Assembly (NCBI GenBank): GCA_965145485.1
Contig: CBCTCU010000035.1
Span: 1-29,136 of the forward strand
Direction of reading: 5' to 3'
Length of the DNA stretch: 29,136 nt
DNA from: CABQCM01 sp965145485
GTDB taxonomy: Bacteria > Bacillota > Clostridia > Oscillospirales > Acutalibacteraceae
In this document: positions 8,217 through 15,701 of the stretch, one piece after another
Layout of the letters: each line of letters begins with the position of its first letter
Position numbering within the stretch: position 1 is the stretch's first letter
Notes under the pieces: generated by a model
The model's input: only the letters and a program-made list of their open reading frames with translations
Databases searched by the model: none
Told to the model about the DNA's origin: nothing
Made by a program: the position numbers and the translations under genes

Positions 8217-10749
8217 AGGCATTCACCCAGGAAAGGGTGATGTCATAAGGCTTGTCGGTGGAGGCCGTCAGGCGGAGCAGTATCGAATCGCTCGCCTCGT
8301 CAACCGTGTAGTCGATCATCAGCCGCCGGTCCCCCTGCATGCAGGATACATCGGCCAGACGGCGCCCGTTTTGCAGCACGCGGATGCTGGTCGTCGCGCC
8401 GGTGGGCACGCTGACCGACAGCGCGGTCTGGTTTTCCTGCTCGACCGGCTCGGTCAACAGGTTGGCCCCCGCGTAAGCCAGGCGGGGCGTCCCCTCGGTG
8501 CGCAGCTCAGTGATATCATACAGCAGCACCGACTCGCCTGCGGCAACCGCCTTTTCGTTCACCACCGGCAGGGATGGATCAAACAGGTCGATAAAATCCC
8601 CCTCCAGCCGGCCTCCCTGGCCGTCGGTCATGCCCTGCGCCGAAAGGTAGCGGCCCCGGCTGACCGCCATGTAATCGTTCTCCAGATACTCCAGGCCGGT
8701 ATAACGGCAGGCGTATTCGGTAATTTCACGCATCATGGCCGGGCTGTCCTCGTAGGCGGTAAAAATGGGGGAGGAGGTGCCCAGCAGGATCACCCTGCCC
8801 TGGCCCGCCTTGGCCGTCAGGCCGACGCAGTCGCCCGACGCCTCCAAAATGGAGGTGTATCCGCTGCCGGTAAAGGTGGCGGTATAGATGTCCAGGCCGT
8901 TCATCAGGATTTTGCCGTCAAAGCTGGTGCAGTAGCCTTCTTCCCCGGTCCATGCAAGCTCCGACAGGCCGCCCAGCTGGCCAACCGTGATGTTAAGCCC
9001 AAGCTCAGAGAGCAGATGCTCGAGCGGGGTCATGCCGTAATCCTGCTGCCACCACTCGTCCTCGATGGTCTCAAAGTCATCGTGGCCGCCGACGTACAGC
9101 AGCACGCCGCCATCCTTGACCCACTGGGCGATGGCATGGTTGACCTGCTCGTTTTTGGGCTTCATGCAGTCGTAGCTGAGTATGAGCATGCGCACGCCCT
9201 CCAGGTCGTCGGCCGAATCGACAAGATCGAGGGCGGTGACACCCAGCGGAATCCCTTTCTCGATTAACGGAATGGTCAGGCCGCAAAAGCCGTAATTGGA
9301 GTTTGGCTTGGCCATGAAGTTGCCCGATTGCCAGGTCAGGGTGTCGCTCATGCCGACCGATATGCCGGGCGTTCCGGCATAGAGGGTAGATTCGCTGCCG
9401 TTTAAATCATTGAGGGCCGCGAAAATGTTCAGCTGTACGGTTTTGTAGTCGTCCGGCGTGTCGTCGGCAAAGCTGCGCTCCGGCCAGATGGTCTGCTGGA
9501 AGCGGTGCACCTTTTGTTGCAGCAACTGGGCGGTGACGGCCGATTTGTACCAGGTTTCAAAATCCTCCCAGGTGTAGTCGGCGGGCGTGTCGATTTTGGG
9601 GTCGGCCAGGGTGAAAAGATCGATGTCCTCCCCCGCGAGAGCGGCAAATCCGGCGTAGGCGAGATAGCCCTGCTCAAACACCTGCCGCTTGAGCCCGCCG
9701 CCGTAGGGATAGACGTTGATCTGCGGGTCGCTCCACGACTGGCCGATGATGGCGTCGACGCAGTCCATGGCGGCGTAGGCGCTGATGTCGTCGACATGAT
9801 CCCATTGATTGTACCCGATCGTCGAGTGGGTGGCGACAAAAAACTGGGTATCGGGGTATTTTTCCTTTACCCGTTCGCCCAGGGTCTGGATTAAGGTTTC
9901 GAGCAATTGCCCCTTGAGCTTGGCGCTTTTCCAGCGCGCCTCGGCTGAGTAGTCGGGATCCTCCCAATCCTCGCCGTAGGTCTCGCGGTACACCTGTTTG
10001 AACAGCTCGCTGCGCCCGCCCCGTTTTTGCCAGTGGGGCTCTTCCACGCAGACCGCATCGGGGCTGTACTTGGAGCACAGCACGTCCAGGATGGACCATT
10101 TGTAGTCGGTGAAGCCCTCGATGTCGGCGAAAACATCCCCGTACACCATTTCGGGGTCGGCCGCGAGCTCGGGGTGGTCGGCAAAGTATTCGTCGTCCAT
10201 GCCCGCGCCGCCAGCCTGGATCATGATGGCCAGGCGTTTGCCGGAGGATTTGACCCAGGTCAGATAGCGGTTGTCCTCGTTGGCCCAGGAAAGGTTGGCG
10301 CAGTAAGCCATGATGGCGTCCGCCTCAAAATTGTAAACGCCCGTGTAGGGATAGGCCGTCTGATAATATGTGCGGATGCCGTCCACGCTGACCGCCTCCA
10401 TTGTCTGGGAATAAAGCTGGGTCTGATCGTCCCACGGATTCAGGGCCTGGGAGACCGGCGGGGTAAATTCGTCGACCAGCGCGACCGAATGCTGTAAGAT
10501 GAGCAACGCGTCGGCGGCGTCGACCTCGCCGTCATAGCTGACGTCCCCGGATTCGACGCCATCCTTATCCAACGAATATAGCTGCACCGAGGATTGCAGC
10601 ACAACCAGCGCATCGGCCGCGTCAATGGCGCCGTCCCCATTGAGATCGCCCTTATTGGCGGCCGCGACGGCGGGCGAACCCGCCGTCATCCCCAGCAGCA
10701 ATGCCGCCGTGGCCGCGCAGGCGGCCAATCGGGTGCGTATCTTTTTCAT
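8215..10749 (-). CDS. Secreted dockerin protein with probable glycoside-hydrolase and GATase-like domains
   Basis: 844 aa. A signal peptide (residues 1-31, AVAA end) is followed at once by a type I dockerin (34-91) with two calcium-binding F-hand loops, DLNGDGAIDAAD (35-46) and DVSYDGEVDAAD (69-80), each followed by a helix with LQ.SV. N-terminal dockerins are less common than C-terminal ones. Residues about 100-430 look like a TIM-barrel hydrolase: CVEEPHW (E236/E237 are candidate acids), RGGRSELFKQVYRETYGEDW, and a repeated DAIIGQSW-type strand. Residues about 480-720 resemble the amidotransferase-like fold found after GH42-type barrels (ILSYDCM, WVKDGGVLLYVGG, GQGRVILLG), followed by a C-terminal beta domain. 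The substrate is unknown. Translation starts after GGAAGGAC at a good distance. Dockerins bind cohesins, but no cohesin is encoded in the window. Confidence 0.85.
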   Translation of the reverse strand: MKKIRTRLAACAATAALLLGMTAGSPAVAAANKGDLNGDGAIDAADALVVLQSSVQLYSLDKDGVESGDVSYDGEVDAADALLILQHSVALVDEFTPPVSQALNPWDDQTQLYSQTMEAVSVDGIRTYYQTAYPYTGVYNFEADAIMAYCANLSWANEDNRYLTWVKSSGKRLAIMIQAGGAGMDDEYFADHPELAADPEMVYGDVFADIEGFTDYKWSILDVLCSKYSPDAVCVEEPHWQKRGGRSELFKQVYRETYGEDWEDPDYSAEARWKSAKLKGQLLETLIQTLGERVKEKYPDTQFFVATHSTIGYNQWDHVDDISAYAAMDCVDAIIGQSWSDPQINVYPYGGGLKRQVFEQGYLAYAGFAALAGEDIDLFTLADPKIDTPADYTWEDFETWYKSAVTAQLLQQKVHRFQQTIWPERSFADDTPDDYKTVQLNIFAALNDLNGSESTLYAGTPGISVGMSDTLTWQSGNFMAKPNSNYGFCGLTIPLIEKGIPLGVTALDLVDSADDLEGVRMLILSYDCMKPKNEQVNHAIAQWVKDGGVLLYVGGHDDFETIEDEWWQQDYGMTPLEHLLSELGLNITVGQLGGLSELAWTGEEGYCTSFDGKILMNGLDIYTATFTGSGYTSILEASGDCVGLTAKAGQGRVILLGTSSPIFTAYEDSPAMMREITEYACRYTGLEYLENDYMAVSRGRYLSAQGMTDGQGGRLEGDFIDLFDPSLPVVNEKAVAAGESVLLYDITELRTEGTPRLAYAGANLLTEPVEQENQTALSVSVPTGATTSIRVLQNGRRLADVSCMQGDRRLMIDYTVDEASDSILLRLTASTDKPYDITLSWVNA

Positions 10750-10784
10750 TTCTTGTCCTTCCTTTCGTTTGTGCTCAAAAAATT

Positions 10785-10835
10785 AGAAAAAGGCTGCCCG
10801 GCCAGGCCTTGCAAATTGGCCTGCTTCGGCCAGCC
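10785..10835 (-). terminator. Terminator of the DUF6951-like gene
   Basis: On the minus strand, GGCTG.CC...GGCC pairs with GGCC...GG.CAGCC, followed by TTTTTCTAATTTTTT. It lies between the small gene and the dockerin gene, only about 36 bases before the latter's start, so it may partly attenuate readthrough into it. Confidence 0.7.
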
Positions 10836-10905
10836 ATCGGATTGTGCTATCATCGTCAACGCAGGATATGAAATAAACCGTATCGTGCGCCAACTCGACT
10901 GGCAA

Positions 10906-11229
10906 TTATGTTGTTTCAAACGAGATGACCGCGTTTTTGGGCAAGGCAAGGCGGCATTCCACCTCGGCACATTTGATGATGCCGGCCAACACCGGGCATC
11001 CCGCGTGGCCGGGAAAGTGGGCCGCTGCATATTCGTGCAGGGGGTCGGCGCCCGGCTTGGCGAGGCAGAGCTCGTATGCGTCAAACACCTCCCCCAGTTC
11101 CTCCATCATTTTTCCTACGCTTGGGCATCCCGAGCGCACCTTCAAACGTACCTCCATCTGGTCGTCCGACGAGGCTTCCACCTGCGTTGTCAGGGAGCAG
11201 ATGCCAGGGTCGATGGTTACTTTGGTCAT
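10906..11229 (-). CDS. Small cysteine-rich protein, DUF6951-like
   Basis: 107 aa from the ATG at 11229, with AGGAAGGA 10 bases upstream; a GTG three codons earlier is too close to that site. The start MTKVTIDPGICSL, a middle SGCPSV, then GCPVLAGIIKCAEVECRLALP match the pattern I associate with the DUF6951 family, of unknown function. Cysteines are at 11, 35, 55, 78, 87 and 92; the repeated C-P steps suggest a metal or redox role, which is inference. No transmembrane segment or signal peptide. It is followed by a terminator and then the dockerin gene. Confidence 0.8.
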   Translation of the reverse strand: MTKVTIDPGICSLTTQVEASSDDQMEVRLKVRSGCPSVGKMMEELGEVFDAYELCLAKPGADPLHEYAAAHFPGHAGCPVLAGIIKCAEVECRLALPKNAVISFETT

Positions 11230-11433
11230 GATTATCACATCCTTCCTTATTTCCGTATAGCTTTTCTATGACAATGCTGATGCCAAGGGAAGGTATGCCC
11301 GCATAAATTGCAGCACAGGTTTTCCTTTGGCGGCCACCAAAACGGTTGTGGAATGCACTTTTGCGGCGGGCGATAACGCGTACGCTCGACGCCCTTGGGG
11401 TATCCATACCAATATAGGAGCCCATGAGCCTGG

Positions 11434-13092
11434 CTAATCGCCCGTCTTACCCATCGCCGCCAGGTCGAGCACGCGGGATGAAAAGCTAAAGGAGACATCC
11501 TCCACCACCGGCCGCGCGGCATAGCAGATCGCGCCTTCAACGATGGGCACGACCAGCGCCTCGTCCACCAGATACTGCTCGGCCGCGGCGACCGCCGCGG
11601 CACGCTCGGCGTCGGTTTGCGACGACTCAGCCTGACCGAGCAGGGAATCGAGCTGCTGCGCGGCCGTTTGGGAAAGCGTAAGGCCGTTGCTGCCAAAGGT
11701 CTGCATCAGGGTCAGCGCGCCGTTGTCTCCCGAAGAAAAGGGCATCAGGGCAATCTGATATTCCCCTGAGGATACAGCGTTGCGAATTCCCTGCGCCGTG
11801 ACGGGGGAAAGGGAAACATAAGCGCCGAGCTCTTTCTGCCACTGCTGGGCGATACGGCTGGCGATATCCTTCATGGAGCCACCCTCAACGTAAAGCAGGG
11901 TCAGTGAGGGAGCGTCTTTGGCTTCTTTGGTCTGAGAGGCCGCCGCGAAATCCGCCTTGGCCTGCGCGGGATCGACCGTCAACAGGGTGAGGTTCCCCAC
12001 TGTTTTTCGGTAGGCCAGGCCGCCCACCGTGCAGCTTTCCGGAATCAGGCCGCCGGCCGCCCGGTACTCGCCAGGTAGGGAGGCGGAAAGCAGGGACTCA
12101 TCGAGGATGCCGGCCAGGGCGGCCCGTGCGGATTTTTCCTGTAAAATGGGGTGTTCCAGATTGAACCAAAGGGCATAGCTTTGATTGAAGTCGTAATACA
12201 AGGATAGCGTACCGCTTGACACGGAGGAGGGGTCGGACAACAGGCCAAAATCGATTTCCTGATTATTCAGCCTATCCACACGGCCTTCCTGCGACTGGTC
12301 GAATTGTAGCACCACCGCGGAGGAGCGGGCGGGATGGGAACCATCGTAGTGCCCGTTGCGCGACAGGGTCATCGAAACCTTTTCGGTCCACCGGCGCAGG
12401 GTGAAGGGGCCGTTGCAGACGATGTTTTTGTGGGTCATGCCATACCGGCCGGCCGCCTCGGTAAACACGTCTTCCCGGCAGGGAAAGGTCATATTGGTCG
12501 ACAGGAGGGATAAAAAGCCGTCCATGGGCTGGACCAGGCGGATGACCAGAGTGCGGTCGTCGACCGCTTCCACCCCCAAGTCGCTGACCGGAAGCTCGCC
12601 TGCAACAATCTGCTCGGCATTCTGTATACAATACAGGCTGGAAGCCGCCTTGGCCTTAGTCGATGGGTCAACCGCGCGGCGCATGCCAAAGACAAAATCC
12701 TGCGCGCGTACCGGCTCCCCGTCCGACCATTTGGCGTCGCGCAGGGTAAAGGTGTAGACGGTGTTGGTCTCGTCCTGCGATACGCTCTGCGCCGCTGCCA
12801 AAGTCACCTCGCCGTCGGCCGATACCCTGGTCAAGCCCTCGAAAATATTATAAGTCACCAAAAGCTCGCTCGACGAGGACGCCAACAGGGGGTCGGCAAT
12901 GGTCGGCACATTGTCAAGCTCCATGCGGATGGTGCGGTCGGCCCCCCGGTCGCTCGGTCCGCAGGCGCATAGAGACACCATTAGGCATAACGCGGCCCAC
13001 AGACAGGCCAAACGGCGCGACCGCGCGAAAGCGGCATGTTTTTTACCTGGCTTGTACCGCGCGGCGTGGCGCTGTCGTTGGCGATGCCTCAT
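11434..13092 (-). CDS. Oligopeptide ABC transporter substrate-binding lipoprotein (SBP family 5)
   Basis: 552 aa. After a long basic start, a hydrophobic segment (about 28-43) ends in the lipobox LCAC with Cys44 as lipid anchor, so it should sit on the outer face of the membrane. The body follows the OppA/DppA pattern: YNIFEGLTRVSADGEV, YTFTLRDAKWSDGEPVRAQDFVFGMRRAVDP (the family signature region), NGPFTLRRW and the C-terminal ALVVPIVEG. Expected role: capture of peptides for import. No permease or ATPase gene of the Opp type is adjacent, so it is an orphan that must use a transporter encoded elsewhere. It has its own sigma-A promoter (13138-13166). The ATG is preceded by AGGATGTGAAAG. Confidence 0.92.
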   Translation of the reverse strand: MRHRQRQRHAARYKPGKKHAAFARSRRLACLWAALCLMVSLCACGPSDRGADRTIRMELDNVPTIADPLLASSSSELLVTYNIFEGLTRVSADGEVTLAAAQSVSQDETNTVYTFTLRDAKWSDGEPVRAQDFVFGMRRAVDPSTKAKAASSLYCIQNAEQIVAGELPVSDLGVEAVDDRTLVIRLVQPMDGFLSLLSTNMTFPCREDVFTEAAGRYGMTHKNIVCNGPFTLRRWTEKVSMTLSRNGHYDGSHPARSSAVVLQFDQSQEGRVDRLNNQEIDFGLLSDPSSVSSGTLSLYYDFNQSYALWFNLEHPILQEKSARAALAGILDESLLSASLPGEYRAAGGLIPESCTVGGLAYRKTVGNLTLLTVDPAQAKADFAAASQTKEAKDAPSLTLLYVEGGSMKDIASRIAQQWQKELGAYVSLSPVTAQGIRNAVSSGEYQIALMPFSSGDNGALTLMQTFGSNGLTLSQTAAQQLDSLLGQAESSQTDAERAAAVAAAEQYLVDEALVVPIVEGAICYAARPVVEDVSFSFSSRVLDLAAMGKTGD

Positions 13093-13137
13093 CTATCTTT
13101 CACATCCTATGCTTTGTCCGTGGCTAACTTTTTATTA

Positions 13138-13166
13138 ATATTACCATCCAAAGCGGCTAAAATCAA
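13138..13166 (-). promoter_or_regulatory. Promoter of the peptide-binding lipoprotein gene
   Basis: Minus strand: TTGATT (13161-13166), 17-base spacer, TAATAT (13138-13143). Start near 13131, leader about 40 nt. Confidence 0.7.
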
Positions 13167-13184
13167 TAGAAAAGACCAAGGCGT

Positions 13185-13388
13185 TTAAAATATTTCCAAG
13201 CCTGGGTTACCGGGTAAAACGCCAGGACCGACTGCCGCGTTGGCTCCCAAGATCGAGCCATCCCGCACAACGCAGGGGATCGCGTTTTTCGGTGTGGAAA
13301 GAACTTTCGGCCCGACCAGGGCATGGCTATGTGCAGTCACAGAAAATGAGTCGCCGGGTGGGCTTTCGTGGCCTGGCTCTGTCAGCAA
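13185..13388 (-). pseudogene. Possible remnant of a hexapeptide-repeat acyltransferase
   Basis: The frame encodes ALVGPKVLSTPKN, then CVVRDGSILGANAAVGPGVLPG before a stop. This resembles the left-handed beta-helix repeats of sugar O/N-acetyltransferases, where VV..GASIGANATILPGV is typical. No start codon with a ribosome site and only about 60 codons remain, so if real it is a decayed fragment. Chance similarity in GC-rich sequence is a serious alternative. Confidence 0.3.
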
Positions 13389-13623
13389 AGCGGAGAAGAT
13401 CGCAAGCAGCCGCCGAGGACCGAGAGTCCCGACGGCCGTACTTTCACACTGGGCATACCACCAAATGTCCTGATCGGGCGGTTGGTTGCAACCGGGAAAA
13501 AAGCGGGCATCATGACCGGTATGCCATCCGGTTCTGAATCGAATGTTGGCTCTGATATGGTTCGCCGCTTTTGCTTTTGCGTCCGCTGATTTTACAATAT
13601 CTTGAGGAGTGCGAAAAAAAACC

Positions 13624-13652
13624 TTGATTTTTTTAGGGAAAGCCGGTATAAT
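13624..13652 (+). promoter_or_regulatory. Promoter of tRNA-Ser
   Basis: TTGATT (13624-13629), 17-base spacer, consensus TATAAT (13647-13652). The start would be near 13659, 10 bases before the mature tRNA. Confidence 0.85.
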
Positions 13653-13668
13653 ACCAATGTTGACCTTT

Positions 13669-13761
13669 GGAGAGATGTCCGAGCTGGTCGAAGGAGCACG
13701 ATTGGAAATCGTGTATACGGCTACAACCGTATCCGGGGTTCGAATCCCCGTCTCTCCGCCA
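13669..13761 (+). tRNA. tRNA-Ser (anticodon GGA)
   Basis: 93 nt including an encoded CCA. The acceptor stem GGAGAGA pairs with TCTCTCC, followed by discriminator G and CCA. The anticodon stem CACGA/TCGTG encloses the loop TTGGAAA with anticodon GGA, reading UCC and UCU. The long variable arm (TACGGCTACAACCGTA) is class II, as in tRNA-Ser. The T arm is GGGGTTCGAATCCCC. It is a single-gene unit with its own promoter and terminator. Confidence 0.98.
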
Positions 13762-13769
13762 TATGAATG

Positions 13770-13812
13770 AGACCCGATTTTCGAACCTTTTTATCGAAAA
13801 TCGGGTCTTGTT
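13770..13812 (+). terminator. Terminator of tRNA-Ser
   Basis: GACCCGATTTTCGA (13771-13784) pairs perfectly with TCGAAAATCGGGTC (13794-13807), followed by TTGTTTG. The 14-base-pair stem is long. Confidence 0.8.
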
Positions 13813-13903
13813 TGTGCCTGAAGCCCTGGTAAATCAGGCTTTGTCTGAATTTCCGCTTAACTTGTAACCAGTAAAAAATAAAAATTTTAGCGTTAAAAAT
13901 ATT

Positions 13904-13933
13904 TTGACAGCCTGATTTTAGACAGGCTATTCT
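13904..13933 (+). promoter_or_regulatory. Promoter with an inverted repeat between -35 and -10
   Basis: TTGACA (13904-13909), 18-base spacer, TATTCT (13928-13933). The dyad AGCCTG (13909-13914) / CAGGCT (13923-13928) fills the spacer exactly, as an operator would. It sits in an AT-rich patch after the tRNA terminator. Confidence 0.5.
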
Positions 13934-13939
13934 CATATA

Positions 13940-14114
13940 CAGGACATTATTTTTTGCCAAACAACTCCTCAAAATGAGAGGGAGTCTTTTAGGCCAATGA
14001 GCGATGAGAAGGGATGTGAACATTCAAATCTCCCTCTGAAAAAGACAACAGATCATCCTTACAATATAGAAATCTGTCGAAAAAGAATGCAGTACTTTTT
14101 CGGCAGGTTTTTTA
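13940..14114 (+). ncRNA. Candidate small RNA of about 175 nt
   Basis: Bounded by the promoter at 13904-13933 and a strong intrinsic terminator (CTGTCGAAAAAG 14074-14085 / CTTTTTCGGCAG 14095-14106 plus a T-run). No open frame of note lies inside. The 5' part can fold as ACTCCTC...GAGAGGGAGT; the same AGAGGGAG (13978-13985) is also complementary to CTCCCTCT (14027-14034), so two exclusive folds are possible. It matches no RNA family I recognise (not SRP RNA, tmRNA or RNase P RNA). No plus-strand gene follows, so it is more likely a stand-alone RNA than a leader. Confidence 0.4.
14074..14114 (+). terminator. Intrinsic terminator of the candidate small RNA
   Basis: 12-base-pair stem (CTGTCGAAAAAG/CTTTTTCGGCAG, one G-U pair) with a 9-base loop and a following run of T. 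Confidence 0.75.
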
Positions 14115-14217
14115 TAAAGGCATGGAAAAGGATGGCTTGAAGGGTATCATGGTTGATGGGTTTTGACTGCCCTTCCCTATCCCATTGGGCAAGACGATCT
14201 TTATCATCCCACCCCAT

Positions 14218-14254
14218 GCCGGTGCAGACGGAAATGTCTGCGCCGGCTTTTTTT
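14218..14254 (+). terminator. Second strong plus-strand terminator
   Basis: GCCGGTGCAGAC (14218-14229) pairs with GTCTGCGCCGGC (14236-14247), then TTTTTTT. No gene ends just upstream; it is a back-up for the small-RNA unit or the end of a second short transcript. Confidence 0.75.
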
Positions 14255-14629
14255 ACTGCACAGCCCTTGCCGCGGATATTTTTTGACGCAGCGTTGAATC
14301 GCGCTGCGCTTGTGGCCGTTCGTTCGCAGTGCTTGTTGTGGCCAGGCCTTTTGGCGTAACGTACTGGCCGGGCAAAGCCTGCGGGCCTGATTGGATTCTT
14401 CCCTGCAAACCAAGTAAATCGAAATCCAGCAATACGGCCGGCCGGTTTTTTGAAAAACAACCGCGTTGGGCCACTTAACGCGCGTGGCTGTGCCGTTTCG
14501 CAGGTGGCCTGTCCCCGCCAGTACGGTGCATTGCTATGACTTTGCTCGCGTTCTTGGTCGGGTTCGTTGCGTGGTTGACCTCATGGCTGCTCTCCTCCGA
14601 ACGGGAGGTCACGCCCCAGCATAACAGGG
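14255..14629. other. Intergenic stretch, nothing recognised
   Basis: About 375 bases between two terminators, with no credible reading frame, RNA motif or repeat seen. Confidence 0.5.
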
Positions 14630-14631
14630 TA

Positions 14632-14666
14632 TAAAACCGACGCCCACAAAGACTTGTGGGCGTCGG
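14632..14666 (-). terminator. Terminator of the yfhO/GT2 operon
   Basis: CCGACGCCCACAA (14637-14649) pairs with TTGTGGGCGTCGG (14654-14666) across a 4-base loop; on the minus strand TTTTAT follows. It lies 44 bases after the glycosyltransferase stop. Confidence 0.9.
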
Positions 14667-14709
14667 TTGATAAATCCGGTGCGGGTTTGCCGGTAAGCCC
14701 GGCCATCTA

Positions 14710-15654
14710 TTATTTTTTCAACAGCTCTTCAATTTGGAAACGGGGCCGGTGCTTGGATTCGCTGTATATTTTTCCGATGTACTCTCCGATGATCCCGAGG
14801 CACAGCAACTGGATGCCGCCAAGCAGCCAGATGGAGCCGATGATGGCCGTCCATCCTGCCACGGCTACGCCGGTCAGCTTGGCCACCAGCGCGTATATCA
14901 GCCCCAGCACGCTGAGGATGGAGATGATAATCCCGAGGTTGGAGATAATTTTCAGCGGCTTGACGCTGAAAGACGTGATCCCGTCGAGCGCAAAGGACAG
15001 CATCTTTTTTAGCGGATATTTGCTTTCGCCGGCAAAACGGTCCCCGCGGTCATAGTAGACAATGGCGCTGCGAAAGCCGATATGGGGGATGATTCCGCGA
15101 AGGAAGACGTTGACCTCCTTGTATTCGCTCAGCGCGTCGAGCGCGCGCCGGCTAAGCAGGCGGTAATCGGCGTGGTTATAGACCACCTCCACCCCGAGCA
15201 GCTTCATCAGTTTATAGAAGCCCTGGGCCGTCGAACGCTTAAAGAAAGTATCCTTGTCCCGTTTTTTGCGCACACCATAGACTACGTCGGCGCCGTTGTT
15301 GTATTCATCCAGGAACTGGTCGAGCACCTCAATGTCGTCCTGCAAATCGGCGTCCATCGATACAGTGCAATCACTCCACTCCCGCGCGGTCATCAGGCCG
15401 GCTAGCAGAGCGTTCTGATGCCCCCGGTTATGCGCGAGCTTGAGCCCGCACACCGCAGGGTATTGTGCGTGGTACTGTGTGATCAGCTCCCAGGTGCGGT
15501 CCCGGCTGCCGTCGTCGACAAAGAGGATGCGGCTCTGCTCCCCGCAGCGCCCTTCGGCTATCAGACGGCCCAGCTTGTCGCTCAGGCGTTTGACCGTCTC
15601 ATGCAGCACCGCTTCCTCGTTATAGCAGGGTACAACGATCGTCAATGTTCCCAT
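14710..15654 (-). CDS. GT2 family glycosyltransferase, CsbB/GtrB/ArnC-like
   Basis: 314 aa, the usual size for polyprenyl-phosphate sugar transferases. The N-terminal GT-A domain has TIVVPCYNEE (5-14), FVDDGSRDRT (45-54) and the metal/nucleotide motif DADLQDD (101-107), then DYRLLSRRALDAL. Two membrane segments follow (about 235-257 and 266-290), and the chain ends in GEYIGKIYSESKHRPRF, typical of this family. These enzymes load a sugar onto undecaprenyl phosphate at the inner membrane face. It lies 47 bases after the yfhO-like gene with its own AAAGGAATC ribosome site, hence one operon. In Bacillus and Listeria the CsbB/GtlA-YfhO pairing decorates lipoteichoic acid. The sugar here (GlcNAc or other) is not decidable from sequence. 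Confidence 0.93.
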   Translation of the reverse strand: MGTLTIVVPCYNEEAVLHETVKRLSDKLGRLIAEGRCGEQSRILFVDDGSRDRTWELITQYHAQYPAVCGLKLAHNRGHQNALLAGLMTAREWSDCTVSMDADLQDDIEVLDQFLDEYNNGADVVYGVRKKRDKDTFFKRSTAQGFYKLMKLLGVEVVYNHADYRLLSRRALDALSEYKEVNVFLRGIIPHIGFRSAIVYYDRGDRFAGESKYPLKKMLSFALDGITSFSVKPLKIISNLGIIISILSVLGLIYALVAKLTGVAVAGWTAIIGSIWLLGGIQLLCLGIIGEYIGKIYSESKHRPRFQIEELLKK

Positions 15655-15701
15655 AACGCTTGATTCCTTTCCACAGATCGGGATTTGCGCCCTCTTTCCG
15701 G

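Noticed and set aside
11434..13092. Opp/Dpp transporter operon
   Set aside because: Only the binding protein is present; neighbours on both sides are unrelated and separated by their own signals.
13940..14114. 6S RNA, SRP RNA, tmRNA or RNase P RNA
   Set aside because: None of the diagnostic conserved segments is visible, and the ends do not form the closing stem of 6S RNA.
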